A stretch of 64,000 bases of DNA from Paenibacillus tyrphae (GCF_024158745.1 NZ_JAMZAW010000003.1:124001-188000); one strand, 5' to 3'. Positions 37,424-48,115 are shown, counted from the stretch's first letter. The notes: generated by a model not told the origin, from the letters alone. Translations and numbers: made by a program.

Positions 37424-38011
37424 TTAAGCTTCGAGTACGAACAAGCGATGGGTAAGTTTGTGCAAACGCCCGTCGATATGCTCGCGGATGGCGGCTTCTT
37501 GCATCTCGTTTCTCATGTCGAGCAGATGATTCACCTGGGCTTTGAGCATTTGGATTTCCTGCTCCACCTCATTCTTATGGAACAGTTGCTCCAATTGTCC
37601 GACGGTGTCCCGATATTCGTAAATTACTTTTTCCGCGGCGCCCTTTTTCTCGGTAATTCGGACAACCGCGCCTTGCTTGTACGTATAGACCATCGTATAT
37701 GCTGCATAAATGCGATGCACGATAGCGTCGCCTTTAAATTCGGCTACGGCTTTGCGCATCAGGTTGACCAAATTTTTGTTGCGGATGCGGCATGTTCCCC
37801 GGCATACATACAAGTTCATTTCACGTTCGAACGACAGCACGATTTCTTCGCCGGCGTCGTCCGGCAATACCACCTCTTGATTTCCGTTTTCGAGTACTTT
37901 GACTTGCAGAGAGGCTCCGTGATCGACAAACATCCGAATGAACTTGACCATCTCGGCTTCCGTAAGCTGCAGGCAGGTTTTGACGTATTCGGTCGCTAAC
38001 CTAATTGCCAT
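37424..38011 (-). CDS. Conserved protein of unknown function
   Basis: A 195-residue protein from ATG 38011, preceded by GAGGGA. It has an alpha/beta N-terminal half (MAIRLATEYVKTCLQLTEAE to LYVCRGTCRIRN) with a CRGTC pair of cysteines, a TYKQGAVVRITEKKG middle and a coiled-coil C-terminus (QLEQLFHKNEVEQEIQML onwards). It has no signal peptide or membrane segment, so it is predicted cytoplasmic. I believe similar proteins occur beside speD in Paenibacillus, but I cannot assign a function. It has its own strong terminator. Confidence 0.75.
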   Translation of the reverse strand: MAIRLATEYVKTCLQLTEAEMVKFIRMFVDHGASLQVKVLENGNQEVVLPDDAGEEIVLSFEREMNLYVCRGTCRIRNKNLVNLMRKAVAEFKGDAIVHRIYAAYTMVYTYKQGAVVRITEKKGAAEKVIYEYRDTVGQLEQLFHKNEVEQEIQMLKAQVNHLLDMRNEMQEAAIREHIDGRLHKLTHRLFVLEA

Positions 38012-38191
38012 AAAAATCCCTCGATTCATTTTTTTCAAACCATGTGTCTGTGAGCCTGATTCTATTGTCTATATACATTATACTACATAATTATTTAATA
38101 TTCCTGCCAGGCAGCCATTGATTTTCGCCGGAAATCAGAAAATTCCGCGTTTTCCTCGCAGAAGGACGGCATAAAAGCTTAAAAACTCGCT

Positions 38192-41100
38192 TTACCTCCT
38201 TTTGTTCCGCAGTTCCCTGCGGCGCTGACGATGAAAAAACAATTCATACATCACCGGCACGATGACCAGCGTCAGCAGCGTCGACGTAACCAAGCCCCCG
38301 ATCACGACGACGGCAAGCCCTTTGGAAATCAAACTGCCCTCCGATTCGGTCAACGCCAAAGGAATCAACGCGCAGACGGTAGCGAACGCGGTCATCAGAA
38401 TAGGGCGCAGCCGCGTTTTGCCCGCTTCGATAAGCGCCTCGCGTATGTTTAACCCGCTATCGCGGTTTTGACGCACCCGGTCGATCAGCACAATCGCGTT
38501 CGTCACGACGATGCCGACCAGCATCAGCAGGCCGATCATGGCGCTGACCGACAGCGGCTCTCCGGTCAAATACAGGCCGAAGGCCGCACCGACCGGTACG
38601 AACAGCAGCGAAGACAAGATGATGAACGGAACGCGCGCTTGGCCGAAGGTGACGAGCATAACCAAATAAACCAACCCGATGGCCGCGGCAATCGCCACGC
38701 CCAGATCCTTAAACGTCTTCTCCGTCTCGTCGCTGCCGCCGCCGAAGTCGAGCGTAACACCCTCTGGCAGCAGGACAGCAGAAGCCGCGTCTTTCACCTC
38801 TTGCGTCGTTTGACTGATATTGTTTCCGGTCAGCTCCGCGCTGACTGCGGCATAAGGCTTGCCGTCCAACTTCTGAATCGCGGATACGGTATCGGATGCT
38901 TCGACGGCCGCGATATCGCGAAGCAGCACCGGGCCTTTTTTGCCGAACAGCGGCATTTGCTCGAGCTCAGCGGCATTGGCTGGGCCCGCCGTATAGGTGG
39001 CCTGCAGCTTTTTCGGCTTGCCGTCCAGCTTGTACGTGCCGATCTCGACCGGCCTGGTTCGGTCCGAGACGAGTCCGAGCACCAGTTGGGGGTCGACTCC
39101 TGCCGCGGCGGCTTTCCCGGGATCAATGCGGACGGTCCACTGCCGCTGCTTTTCGCGGAAATTGTTTTTGACCGAGCGCAGATAAGGCACCTGCTTCAGC
39201 CGATCCTCCATCCGCTTGGCGGCTTCCCCCAGCCGGTCCGGTTGGCTGCCGAACAGCCGAACTTCGACACTTGTCCCGGTCATGGGTCCTCCTGAGCTCA
39301 TTTCCTGCACCGTTACGGTTCCCCCCGGCGAGCTCTTTTTAACGATGGCATCCATCTTGACCGCGAGCGTCTTCACGACGGCTTCAATATCGGCCGAACG
39401 TTTCACGCTCATCATGTACTGCGCCTGATTCGCCTGCTTGAGACCGGAACGGTAATCGAGCCCGCCGATCGTTGTAAATACGTATTCGAAGACGTCCGGC
39501 TGTTCGCGGAGCATCTTTTCAATATCTTTGGATATTTCGTTCGTTTTCTGAAGCTGGGAAGCGGGCGGCAGCTGCACTCCGGCGGCGACGATCCGCTGCT
39601 TCTCGTTCGGCAAAAAAATAAAGCCGAGCTTCGGCACCAGCAGAAGCGACCCGGCAAGCACCGCCAGCGAAACGGCGATGACGGTCCATTTGTGCCGCAG
39701 CGCCGAGGCGAGCACTGCCGCATACCCCCGCTGCAGCGCGCTTTCCCGCTCCTCCGTCTCCCGGATGCGGCCGAACGAAGCTTTGGCCAAAATCGGGACG
39801 AGCGTAACGGCAACAAGCAGCGAAGCGACAAGCGCAAAGACGACGGTCAGCGCAAACGGCTTAAAAAACGTCCCGGTAATTCCCCCCACGAAGCCGAGCG
39901 GCAAAAACACGACGACGGTCGTCAAGGTGGACGATGTGATCGCGCCCATAATCTCTTTGGTCGCTTCTAATGTAATTTGCGTCCGGTCTTGTCCGGATTT
40001 TCTTTGGCTCATGCGCCTATAAATATTTTCGATCACCACGATGCTGTCGTCGACCACCCGCCCTACCGCAACGGCCATGCCGCCCAGCGTCATGATGTTC
40101 AAGGTGATGTCCATGCGATTCAAGACGATCGATGCGATCAATAAAGACAAAGGGATGGATAAGACGGCGATGAGCGTCGCTCTTAGATTCCTCAGAAACA
40201 GCAGCACCGCCAAAGAGGCGAACAGCGCTCCGTACAGCCCTTCTCTCTGCAGGCTTTCGACCGACTTTTTGATCCCTTCCGACTGGTCGAAAGCGAGCGC
40301 GTAATCGATCCGGTCCCGGTGCTTATTCAACACGGCGAATGCCTGATCGGCGATTTGGACCGTATTGGCATCCTGTTTTTTGGAAATGGATAGGGCCAGG
40401 GCGCTTTTGTCGTTGTAACGAACGAGCTCAGACGCTTCCTCTATCGGCTGCACAGCGGCGATATCTTCCAGAGCGATCTCGGCGGGGACAGGCGGGAAAC
40501 CCGTCTGGACATCCAGCGCAAGCCGCTTCAATTCCTGAATGCCCGCGGCGCGCTGCTCGACCCGGACCGGAATGACCAGCTCGTTCTCAACCACGGAACC
40601 GGCCGGGAAGGACAAAAATAGCCCCTGCACTTTTTGCTGAATTTGGGTTAAGGTTAGATTATACGCTTTGGCTTTGGCGGGATCGACGGCAATTCGGATA
40701 TAGCTTTCCTTTAAACCGCCTGCCGCCACGCTGCTGACGCCTGGGATTTTTTCCAATTCCGGCTGAATGTCCTGAACGATAAGCTCTTCAATGGAATCGC
40801 TCTGCTTCGAGAATACGGCCAGGTTCAGGATAGGCAGCGCGCTGAAATTCAATCGCGTCACTTTGGGCGTCACGCCCTCGGGAAGCTTCAGCCCCTTGAA
40901 CGCGTCTTCTGCCTGACGGGAAGCCAGCTCCATATCTGTCCCGATCGGGTACTTCATCTGCACCACGGCGAAGCTTTCCATCGATTGGCTCGTTAACGAT
41001 TCGAGGCCGCTGAGCGCTTTCAAGCTTCGTTCCAGCTCGCGCGTTACCCGCTCCTCCACATCGGTCGGAGATGCCCCGGGGTACACGGCTTGCACCGTTA

Positions 41101-41236
41101 GCGTGGGCAGTTCCACATCCGGCAGCAAGTCCACTTTCAGGGACGTGAAAGCGTATATTCCGCCGAGCAAAAGCAGGATGGAGCCTAACAAGATGGCGGC
41201 CGCATTTTTTAAGCTGAAACGGGTTAAGAGGTTCAA
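38192..41236 (-). CDS. RND-type efflux transporter (AcrB/MmpL-like HAE1 family)
   Basis: About 1014 residues from TTG 41236 (NLLTRFSLKNAAAILLG follows); TTG 41272 is an equally possible start. It has the 12-helix RND plan with two large extracellular loops: LLPDVELPTLTVQAVYPGAS, EERVTRELERSLKALSG, GGMAVAVGRVVDDSIVVIENI in TM4 (with the conserved Asp pair for proton relay) and LLMLVGIVVTNAIVLIDRVRQNR in the second half. RND pumps use proton motive force to expel drugs or lipids. No adaptor gene is adjacent, so the partner and substrate are unknown. It is divergent from the next gene on the plus strand. Confidence 0.93.
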   Translation of the reverse strand: MNLLTRFSLKNAAAILLGSILLLLGGIYAFTSLKVDLLPDVELPTLTVQAVYPGASPTDVEERVTRELERSLKALSGLESLTSQSMESFAVVQMKYPIGTDMELASRQAEDAFKGLKLPEGVTPKVTRLNFSALPILNLAVFSKQSDSIEELIVQDIQPELEKIPGVSSVAAGGLKESYIRIAVDPAKAKAYNLTLTQIQQKVQGLFLSFPAGSVVENELVIPVRVEQRAAGIQELKRLALDVQTGFPPVPAEIALEDIAAVQPIEEASELVRYNDKSALALSISKKQDANTVQIADQAFAVLNKHRDRIDYALAFDQSEGIKKSVESLQREGLYGALFASLAVLLFLRNLRATLIAVLSIPLSLLIASIVLNRMDITLNIMTLGGMAVAVGRVVDDSIVVIENIYRRMSQRKSGQDRTQITLEATKEIMGAITSSTLTTVVVFLPLGFVGGITGTFFKPFALTVVFALVASLLVAVTLVPILAKASFGRIRETEERESALQRGYAAVLASALRHKWTVIAVSLAVLAGSLLLVPKLGFIFLPNEKQRIVAAGVQLPPASQLQKTNEISKDIEKMLREQPDVFEYVFTTIGGLDYRSGLKQANQAQYMMSVKRSADIEAVVKTLAVKMDAIVKKSSPGGTVTVQEMSSGGPMTGTSVEVRLFGSQPDRLGEAAKRMEDRLKQVPYLRSVKNNFREKQRQWTVRIDPGKAAAAGVDPQLVLGLVSDRTRPVEIGTYKLDGKPKKLQATYTAGPANAAELEQMPLFGKKGPVLLRDIAAVEASDTVSAIQKLDGKPYAAVSAELTGNNISQTTQEVKDAASAVLLPEGVTLDFGGGSDETEKTFKDLGVAIAAAIGLVYLVMLVTFGQARVPFIILSSLLFVPVGAAFGLYLTGEPLSVSAMIGLLMLVGIVVTNAIVLIDRVRQNRDSGLNIREALIEAGKTRLRPILMTAFATVCALIPLALTESEGSLISKGLAVVVIGGLVTSTLLTLVIVPVMYELFFHRQRRRELRNKRR

Positions 41237-41331
41237 TTCGCTCTGACGCTCCTCGCTCAGGATGGAAAACAAAGTCTCTTGCTCCAAGTTTGGGGTAAAA
41301 GGCGGAAGATTATACGAAGGAGGATCGCTGG

Positions 41332-42801
41332 ATGAAAAATCATCGCATTCGTTTACGCCATACCGTCGGTGGGCTGGTCGCCGGGATATTGCTTGCACTT
41401 GCCTCCGGCGCCCCCGCACAAGCCGAAGAACCGTCCGTCCCGCTCCAGCTTCCTTCGTTCCCGGTTCAAGTGAACGGTCTAAAGATCGATAACGAGCGAA
41501 GCCCTTATCCCGCATTGATGTATAAAAACATGGTTTATCTTCCGGCGAAGCATTTCGAGGACACCCTCGGGTTGAAAGTGGCTTGGGACGCCGCCCGCGG
41601 GCTTAAGATTAGCCGCCGCGAGCGCCCTTCGGGGATACGGCCGACGGCCGAGTCGAAGGATAAAGCATTCGTAAGCCGGCGCTATGAAGCCATACTGCCC
41701 GGATTTCCTATCGAAGTGAACGGAAAATCCATCAACAATGCCGGCGAGCCTTACCCGCTGCTGCTGGTGGACAACGTCTCCTATTTGCCGATGACCTGGC
41801 GTTTTACTCATAACGAGTTCGGCTGGCGGACGGATTGGAGCGCACAGGAAGGATTTCAGCTTATAACGGAGCAGCAAAAGGTGCTGCACCGCATTATCGC
41901 CGAGGATACGGAAGCGCTCTATGTGGAGGCCGAGTCGAACCGGATGCTGAAGGTGAACAAAGATTTGAAAGGCGATCCGTCCCCGATAGACGACAAAGCG
42001 AAGGCTGGTATAAATCAATTAGCGGAAAAGCGGAAGCCCGGCGTGCCTTTTGCCGGAGAGCCGGATCGGACGGCCGTGCGTCTGGGAGATTCGGTGTATT
42101 ACGACAACATCGAATTGATGTCGCTCAAGCCGATTCTGGAAAAAGCCGCAGCCTTCTACGCATCGCAAACAGAATATGAGAATAAGGGACTGGACGTGCA
42201 ATCCAAAATCATGAAGCTCGACGACCGAACGGTGCTCGCCGTCATCTCGATCTCAAGCTTTCTGCACATCCCAGCTCCTTACACACCCTATACGCACGAG
42301 GCTTTCATTCTTCGGGACGGGAAAGCTTCATCCGTGCCGGATTTAACACAAGTGCCCACGCGGGTGGTCCGCAACCCGAACGGTTCGTTCTGGATTGCCA
42401 GCGAAGCGGCCGACCGGATGACAAGCCGGACGCCGAACGTATACGGTCAGCTCGCGCTGTTGGATGTATCGGGACAGCTCCATGGCATGAACACGAAGCT
42501 TGGGGAAAAAGACATCGATCTGTTGGCTTCCACCAACGACGGATTGACGGTCAAAGCCTACAGCGACCGTTTTAAAGCTTATCATGATAGTTTCATTCCG
42601 CTTGATGCAGAGGAACGGGAGACGTACTATCATCTGGACCTGCAGGGGAAAGAAACGCGGTTGTTTTTGTACAAAGGAGCAGGCAGAGGCTATGTAGACA
42701 GCAAAGGGCACATTTATGTCGTGGACCGTCAGGTGAACCGCATTTCTGACCTGACGTCCGGCCAGAGCCGGATGTGGTGGGATTATGAGCTTAAGCGGTA
42801 A
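41332..42801 (+). CDS. Secreted protein with copper-amine-oxidase N-terminal-like domains
   Basis: The protein has 489 residues. GAAGGAGGATCG precedes ATG 41332, and a signal peptide ends near AQAEE. Two repeats of the CuAO-N type follow (FPVQVNGLKIDNERSPYPAL to YLPAKHFEDTLGLKVAWD, and FPIEVNGKSINNAGEPYPLL to YLPMTWRFTHNEFGWRTDWS). A 290-residue C-terminal part looks beta-propeller-like (IASEAADRMTSRTPNVYGQL, GYVDSKGHIYVVDRQVNR). These domains are common on Bacillota surface proteins and do not imply amine oxidase activity. It diverges from the RND pump with about 95 bp between, which may allow shared control. Confidence 0.75.
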   Translation: MKNHRIRLRHTVGGLVAGILLALASGAPAQAEEPSVPLQLPSFPVQVNGLKIDNERSPYPALMYKNMVYLPAKHFEDTLGLKVAWDAARGLKISRRERPSGIRPTAESKDKAFVSRRYEAILPGFPIEVNGKSINNAGEPYPLLLVDNVSYLPMTWRFTHNEFGWRTDWSAQEGFQLITEQQKVLHRIIAEDTEALYVEAESNRMLKVNKDLKGDPSPIDDKAKAGINQLAEKRKPGVPFAGEPDRTAVRLGDSVYYDNIELMSLKPILEKAAAFYASQTEYENKGLDVQSKIMKLDDRTVLAVISISSFLHIPAPYTPYTHEAFILRDGKASSVPDLTQVPTRVVRNPNGSFWIASEAADRMTSRTPNVYGQLALLDVSGQLHGMNTKLGEKDIDLLASTNDGLTVKAYSDRFKAYHDSFIPLDAEERETYYHLDLQGKETRLFLYKGAGRGYVDSKGHIYVVDRQVNRISDLTSGQSRMWWDYELKR

Positions 42802-42811
42802 AATCAAGCTT

Positions 42812-42869
42812 AAAAAGGCTACTCCCGTTTACCGGCACAAGAGACCGGAGATCGGGAGATAGCCTTTTT
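42812..42869. terminator. Bidirectional terminator between CuAO-N protein and engB
   Basis: AAAAAGGCTA-CTCCCG pairs with CGGGAG-TAGCCTTTTT with one bulge. It has A- and T-runs on both sides and lies between convergent genes. Confidence 0.85.
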
Positions 42870-42898
42870 GGTTTCCGCCCCCTTCGGAGGGCAGCGTA

Positions 42899-43549
42899 TT
42901 AATATTCTTGCTCGGCGGATTCGGGCTGCGTCTCGGACTGTCCCTCCACTGCCGTATCGGCGCCATAGCCGATCTTCTGTTCGATGATCTGCCACAGCTC
43001 GTCTTTCCCGAGTCCCAATTCGGACGAAAATAGGACGACCGGGTCCGACTTGTCCGCTCCCAGCGTTTCCTTGACGATCTTCAGATGCTGCTGCCACTTG
43101 CTGCGCGGAATTTTATCCGCTTTCGTCGTCACGATACAAAGCGGCGTGCCGTGATGCTTCAGCCACGAATACATGGCCTGATCGTCTTTGGACGGCGGGT
43201 GGCGAAGATCGATCACGAGCAGCACGAGCTTCAAAAATTCCCGGTGGAGCAAATAATTTTCGATAAATTTGCCCCATTTTTCACGTTCGCTTTTGGACAC
43301 CTGCGCATACCCATACCCCGGCAAATCGACGAAGAACAAATCGGAATTAATTTTGTAATAGTTCAACTGCTGGGTTTTGCCGGGCTTGGAGCTGGTACGG
43401 GCCAAGTTTTTACGGTTGATCATCCGGTTGATCAGCGAAGACTTCCCTACATTGGAACGCCCTGCCAGAGCAATCTCCGGCAAGGCATCCGTAGGGTACT
43501 GGCTCGGACCAACCGCGCTGATGATGAATTCAGCTTGATTGACCTTCAT
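42899..43549 (-). CDS. engB: Ribosome biogenesis GTPase EngB/YsxC
   Basis: A 216-residue protein from ATG 43549; GTG 43558 is an alternative. GTPase motifs: [14 protein letters not shown] (G1), [14 protein letters not shown] (G2 region), DLPGYG (G3) and TTKADK (G4). It acts in assembly of the large ribosomal subunit. The C-terminal tail ([19 protein letters not shown]) is acidic. It lies downstream of lon as in B. subtilis lonA-ysxC, but 230 bp away rather than overlapping. Confidence 0.95.
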   Translation of the reverse strand: MKVNQAEFIISAVGPSQYPTDALPEIALAGRSNVGKSSLINRMINRKNLARTSSKPGKTQQLNYYKINSDLFFVDLPGYGYAQVSKSEREKWGKFIENYLLHREFLKLVLLVIDLRHPPSKDDQAMYSWLKHHGTPLCIVTTKADKIPRSKWQQHLKIVKETLGADKSDPVVLFSSELGLGKDELWQIIEQKIGYGADTAVEGQSETQPESAEQEY

Positions 43550-43603
43550 ACGTTTCACTCATTTCTTGATGGGGCGTAGGGCTGGATGAAATTGCGTTTA
43601 TTT

Positions 43604-43695
43604 CTTCCGGCTGAACCGGAAGGTCTTTCCACTCCACCGCTCTTGAAATTCAAGTTGTCTTTATTATCCTTTGCGGATACAACTTGATTTCAAAG
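43604..43695 (-). promoter_or_regulatory. Two inverted repeats between lon and engB
   Basis: CTTCCGG/CCGGAAG (43604-43622, 5-nt loop) and a longer imperfect stem, with CAAGTTGT/ACAACTTG at its core (43642-43695), lie in the 230-bp gap. Neither is followed by a clear T-run on the minus strand, so they could be a weak terminator, a processing site or an engB leader structure. Confidence 0.4.
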
Positions 43696-43777
43696 GCGGC
43701 CGTAAACTTTCCGTGGAAACACCTTCCTCGCTTTGGAGTAAAATAAAATGCAAAACCGATCCACCCAACGCCTGTTA

Positions 43778-46108
43778 TTATACGCCTACAGGCTTGACCA
43801 GAGCGTGTTCGAGAACTTCATCCATATGCGCGACCGGGATGAACGTCAGCTCGGAGCGTACGCTCTCGGGAATTTCTTCGATGTCTTTGGCATTATCCTT
43901 CGGCAGCAGCACCGTGCGGATGCCGGCGCGGTGAGCGGCCAGGCATTTTTCCTTCAGACCGCCGATCGGGAGCACGCGGCCGCGAAGCGTGATCTCTCCC
44001 GTCATCGCGACGTGACGCGAGACCGGGATATTGGTCAAGGCCGAGATGAGCGCCGTGCCCATCGCAATGCCGGCGGACGGGCCGTCCTTCGGGATGGCGC
44101 CTTCCGGCATGTGCACATGGACATCGTATTTTTCATGGAAGTCCGGCTGAATTCCGAATTGCTCGACCCGCGAACGGGTGTAGCTGAAAGCCGCCTGAGC
44201 GGATTCCTTCATGACGTCTCCGAGCTTTCCGGTAAGCGTCAGCTTGCCGCTGCCGGGCATCACCGTCACTTCGATAACGAGCGTGACCCCGCCGACCTCC
44301 GTCCAGGCAAGCCCGGTCACCGCGCCGACCTGATCCCGCTCCTCCACCATGCCGTAGCGGAATTTCGGCTGGCCGAGATACTCCTTCAGGTTGTCAGCTT
44401 TCACATGTACGGCAGCCGCCCCGCCGACGATTTCCTTGGCCGCCTTCCGACAGATGGACGAAATTTGCTGCTCCAGGTTGCGAACGCCCGCCTCGCGCGT
44501 ATATTCGCGCACCGTACTCATGAGTGCGTCTTCGTCTACGACGAGTTGGCCGTCCTGCAGCCCGTGGTTTTCCTGCTGCTTCGGCAGCAAGTAGTTGCGC
44601 GCGATATGCAGCTTCTCGATTTCCGTATATCCCGGAATGTACAGCACTTCCATCCGGTCGAGCAGCGGCCGCGGGATGTTGTGTATGGCGTTGGCCGTCG
44701 TTACGAACATGACGTTGGACAGATCGAACGGCACTTCGACGAAGTGGTCGCTGAACGTGCTATTTTGTTCCGGGTCCAGCACCTCAAGCAGAGCGGAAGC
44801 CGGGTCGCCGCGAAAATCCATCGCCATTTTGTCGATTTCGTCCAAGAGGAAGACGGGGTTATTTGTTCCCGCGCTTTTCATCCCTTGAATAATCCGGCCC
44901 GGCATTGCACCCACATACGTGCGGCGGTGTCCGCGGATTTCCGCTTCGTCGCGCACGCCGCCCAAGGAAATGCGCATGAACTGCCGGCCGAGCGACCTGG
45001 CAATCGAACGGGCGATCGACGTCTTCCCGACCCCGGGGGGGCCGACAAGGCACAGAATCGGTCCTTTGAGCTTCTTGACCAGCTTCTGTACGGCCAAATA
45101 TTCAAGCACGCGCTCTTTCGGCTTCTCCAAGCCGTAATGATCCTGATTCAGAATTTCCTCGGCCTTGCGGATATCGAGGTCATCTTCGGTCGATTGGGAC
45201 CAAGGCAAGCCAAGCAGCCAATCGATGTAGTTGCGGATGACCGAGCCTTCGGCGGAAGTCGCCGGCATCTTCTCCAGCCGGTCGATCTCCTTCTCGATCT
45301 TCTCCTTCACCTTCTCGGGCACGTCGCTTTGCGCAAGCTGGTTGCGCAGCTCCTCGACCTCGCCGGCCCGCCCCTCTTTATCCCCGAGCTCCTTCTGAAT
45401 CGCCTTCATTTGCTCGCGCAAGTAATATTCCTTCTGCGTCTTCTCCATCTGCTTCTTGACGCGCTGACTGATCTTGCGTTCGAGCTCGAGCACTTCGCGC
45501 TCGTTGTTCAGGATGCCGAGCAGCTTTTCAAGCCGGAGCCGAACATCGACGGTCTCCAAAATTTCCTGCTTGTCTTTAATTTTTAACGATAAATGACTGC
45601 AAATCACGTCCGCGAGCCGCCCCGGTTCGTCAATATCGGATACGGCAGCCAACGTCTCCGGGGTCACTTTTTTCGAAAGATTGATATAATGTTCGAATTG
45701 GTTCAGCACCGTGCGCATCAGTGCGTCGATTTCGGGGTCGGACGTTTCCTGCTCGGGGAGCTCCCTGACATGAACCTCGTAGTATTCGTCGTTAACCAGA
45801 AACTCGGCAATTTCGGCGCGAACGACGCCTTCCACAAGCACGCGGATCGTTCCGTTCGGCAGCTTGAGCATTTGCCGCACTTTCGATATCGTGCCGATCC
45901 GGTAAATATCCTCGGTTTTCGGCTCCTCGATGTTCACCTCGGATTGCGAGCACAGCAGGATCATGCTGTCTTCGACCATAGCCTTCTCCAGGGCACGTAC
46001 CGACTTTTCCCTGCCCACGTCCAAATGCAGAACCATGCTCGGATACACCAGCAGCCCCCGGAGCGGAAGCAGCGGCAAGCGGCGCAATTTCTGTTTGCTC
46101 GTTCCCAT
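43778..46108 (-). CDS. lon: ATP-dependent protease Lon (LonA type)
   Basis: A 776-residue protein from ATG 46108, preceded by GGAGGTG at 7-nt spacing. The N-terminal LAN domain starts [20 protein letters not shown]. The AAA+ module has Walker [16 protein letters not shown] and Walker B FLLDEID. The protease domain has [10 protein letters not shown] with the catalytic Ser, and Lys in [14 protein letters not shown]. It degrades damaged and regulatory proteins in the cytoplasm. It lies between lonB and engB as in B. subtilis. Confidence 0.98.
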   Translation of the reverse strand: MGTSKQKLRRLPLLPLRGLLVYPSMVLHLDVGREKSVRALEKAMVEDSMILLCSQSEVNIEEPKTEDIYRIGTISKVRQMLKLPNGTIRVLVEGVVRAEIAEFLVNDEYYEVHVRELPEQETSDPEIDALMRTVLNQFEHYINLSKKVTPETLAAVSDIDEPGRLADVICSHLSLKIKDKQEILETVDVRLRLEKLLGILNNEREVLELERKISQRVKKQMEKTQKEYYLREQMKAIQKELGDKEGRAGEVEELRNQLAQSDVPEKVKEKIEKEIDRLEKMPATSAEGSVIRNYIDWLLGLPWSQSTEDDLDIRKAEEILNQDHYGLEKPKERVLEYLAVQKLVKKLKGPILCLVGPPGVGKTSIARSIARSLGRQFMRISLGGVRDEAEIRGHRRTYVGAMPGRIIQGMKSAGTNNPVFLLDEIDKMAMDFRGDPASALLEVLDPEQNSTFSDHFVEVPFDLSNVMFVTTANAIHNIPRPLLDRMEVLYIPGYTEIEKLHIARNYLLPKQQENHGLQDGQLVVDEDALMSTVREYTREAGVRNLEQQISSICRKAAKEIVGGAAAVHVKADNLKEYLGQPKFRYGMVEERDQVGAVTGLAWTEVGGVTLVIEVTVMPGSGKLTLTGKLGDVMKESAQAAFSYTRSRVEQFGIQPDFHEKYDVHVHMPEGAIPKDGPSAGIAMGTALISALTNIPVSRHVAMTGEITLRGRVLPIGGLKEKCLAAHRAGIRTVLLPKDNAKDIEEIPESVRSELTFIPVAHMDEVLEHALVKPVGV

Positions 46109-46229
46109 CCGCGAGCACCTCCAGACTATACTTACATGCATGTGATTTACATTTTATCAAAATTGATTTTAAAACACCAATCGGGGGTCGCCGGTTTCCG
46201 CTCTTACGAACAAAGAGACGCCAACCGCT

Positions 46230-47936
46230 CTATTCGAGCGCATCGGCGTGCAGAATCGTAACGGAAGCGCCGCTGACTGTCTCTTGAGGCATGGCAGAAG
46301 GTTCGGCAGCCAGATGGGCGCTTTCAATACCCAGGGCGTGATGAAGCAGTTCCTCCACCGAGTCGACCGGAATGACTTCCAATCCGTGAAGCCCCGCAAA
46401 AACTTCTTGCCAGTTTTCCTTCGGAATAATAACTTTGGTTGCTCCTGCCTGAAAAGCAGCCTCGACTTTGGCAATAACGCCCCCTACCGGCTTCACCTTG
46501 CCGTGAATGCTGATTTCGCCGGTCATCGCCAGATGGTTGTCGACCGGAATCCGTTTGATGGCGGAAGCAATCGCTACGGCCATCGATACGCCGGCCGACG
46601 GTCCGTCGATCGGAATGCCGCCCGGAAAATTGATGTGCATATCGTAGTCGTATGGGTGCAAGCCGAGGCGCCGCAGGACGGTAAGCACGTTCTCGACGGA
46701 GCCGCGCGCCATGCTTTTGCGACGCAGCGTCCGCGAGCCACCGCCCATCTCTTCCTCGTCGACGACACCGGTAATCGTAAATTGGCCCATCCCTGGTTGG
46801 GTCGTCGGAATGGCGGTCACTTCGATGTCAAGCAGCATGCCGAGATTCGGTCCGTATACGGCCAATCCGTTAACCAGCCCGATTTCCGGACGCTGGGGAA
46901 CCTTTTTCTCCGGCCTCGGCGGAATTTGCGAGCTGTTGACAACCCATTCGATGTCAGCGGCCGATAGCTCTCTGCGCTGATCGGTTAGCGCCATCCCTGC
47001 CGCCAGCTGAATAATATTTACCGCTTCGCGGCCGTTTGTCGCGTATTTCTTAACGACCTCAATAGCGGAAGGACAGTCGGGAAATCCGATTTTTTTCAGC
47101 GCTTTGGCGGCAATCGAGCCGACTTCTTCCGGCAGCAGCGGACGGAAATAAATTTCCATACAGCGCGAGCGGATCGCCGGAGGCAGTTCCTGCGGGTTGC
47201 GCGTCGTTGCCCCTACGAGCCGGAAATCCGCAGGCAGGCCGTTCTGAAACACATCGTGAATATAACTCGGCACATTCGTGTCTTCGGAATTGTAATACGC
47301 GCTTTCCAAAAATACTTTGCGGTCTTCAAGCACCTTTAATAATTTATTCATCTGATGCGGATGCAATTCACCGATCTCGTCAATGAACAAAATCCCGCCG
47401 TGCGCCTTCGTCACCGCCCCGGGTTTCGGCTGCGGAATGCCGGCAACTCCCATAGCTCCCGCTCCTTGATAGATCGGATCGTGTACCGAGCCGATTAACG
47501 GGTCGGCAATCCCCCGCTCATCAAATCGCGCCGTCGTCGCATCGATCTCGGTAAATTTGGCGTCCGGACGAAACGGCGATTCCGGATTTTTCTTCGCTTC
47601 CTCCAAAACGACGCGAGCGGCGGCGGTTTTGCCCACGCCGGGCGGGCCGTAGATGATCACGTGCTGCGGATTCGCGCCGCACAGCGCCGCTTTCAGGGCA
47701 CGCAGCCCTTCCTTTTGCCCTACGATGTCCTCCATGGTATTCGGTCTTGTTTTTTCGGCTAACGGTTTATTTAAAGAGACGGATCGCAACCTGCGCAGCT
47801 TCTCCAGCTCTTTCTTCGATTCCTTGTCGACGGCAGAACGGTTCGTCTGTTGATTGCGCAGCAAATTCCAAAAATACATACCGATAACGATGGCAAAAAA
47901 CAACTGGATAACCATCAAAACCACGCTGATATTCAA
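46230..47936 (-). CDS. lonB: Membrane-anchored sporulation protease LonB
   Basis: The protein has 568 residues from TTG 47936, preceded by AGGAGGGA. An N-terminal membrane helix (VVLMVIQLFFAIVIGMYFW) replaces the LAN domain of LonA. The AAA+ domain has [15 protein letters not shown] and ILFIDEIGELHPHQM, with the LonB-type insertion between Walker motifs. The protease domain has IDGPSAGVSMAVAIAS with the catalytic Ser. In Bacillus LonB works in the forespore. It is adjacent to lonA; clpX, its neighbour in B. subtilis, is here about 6.5 kb away. Confidence 0.95.
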   Translation of the reverse strand: MNISVVLMVIQLFFAIVIGMYFWNLLRNQQTNRSAVDKESKKELEKLRRLRSVSLNKPLAEKTRPNTMEDIVGQKEGLRALKAALCGANPQHVIIYGPPGVGKTAAARVVLEEAKKNPESPFRPDAKFTEIDATTARFDERGIADPLIGSVHDPIYQGAGAMGVAGIPQPKPGAVTKAHGGILFIDEIGELHPHQMNKLLKVLEDRKVFLESAYYNSEDTNVPSYIHDVFQNGLPADFRLVGATTRNPQELPPAIRSRCMEIYFRPLLPEEVGSIAAKALKKIGFPDCPSAIEVVKKYATNGREAVNIIQLAAGMALTDQRRELSAADIEWVVNSSQIPPRPEKKVPQRPEIGLVNGLAVYGPNLGMLLDIEVTAIPTTQPGMGQFTITGVVDEEEMGGGSRTLRRKSMARGSVENVLTVLRRLGLHPYDYDMHINFPGGIPIDGPSAGVSMAVAIASAIKRIPVDNHLAMTGEISIHGKVKPVGGVIAKVEAAFQAGATKVIIPKENWQEVFAGLHGLEVIPVDSVEELLHHALGIESAHLAAEPSAMPQETVSGASVTILHADALE

Positions 47937-48115
47937 TCTAATCCCTCCTGTTGCTCACGGCCGCCTGAACGGCCGCTACGGCATTCATATAATTGGTAGT
48001 ATTGCCCTGTCATGGTAGCATTAATCGCTGCGCTTTAAGAAACTTTTTGGGGAATGCTAAAACCTATGATACGAAAGAAGCTGCGGACGATTTTACGCGA
48101 AAGGAGAGGCAGCGA

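Noticed and set aside
43748..45586. A 612-codon plus-strand open frame opposite lon
   Set aside because: Antisense shadow of Lon; no start signal and no domain.
46134..46143. ACATGCATGT palindrome before lon
   Set aside because: A single 10-bp dyad without a second copy or a placed promoter; likely chance.
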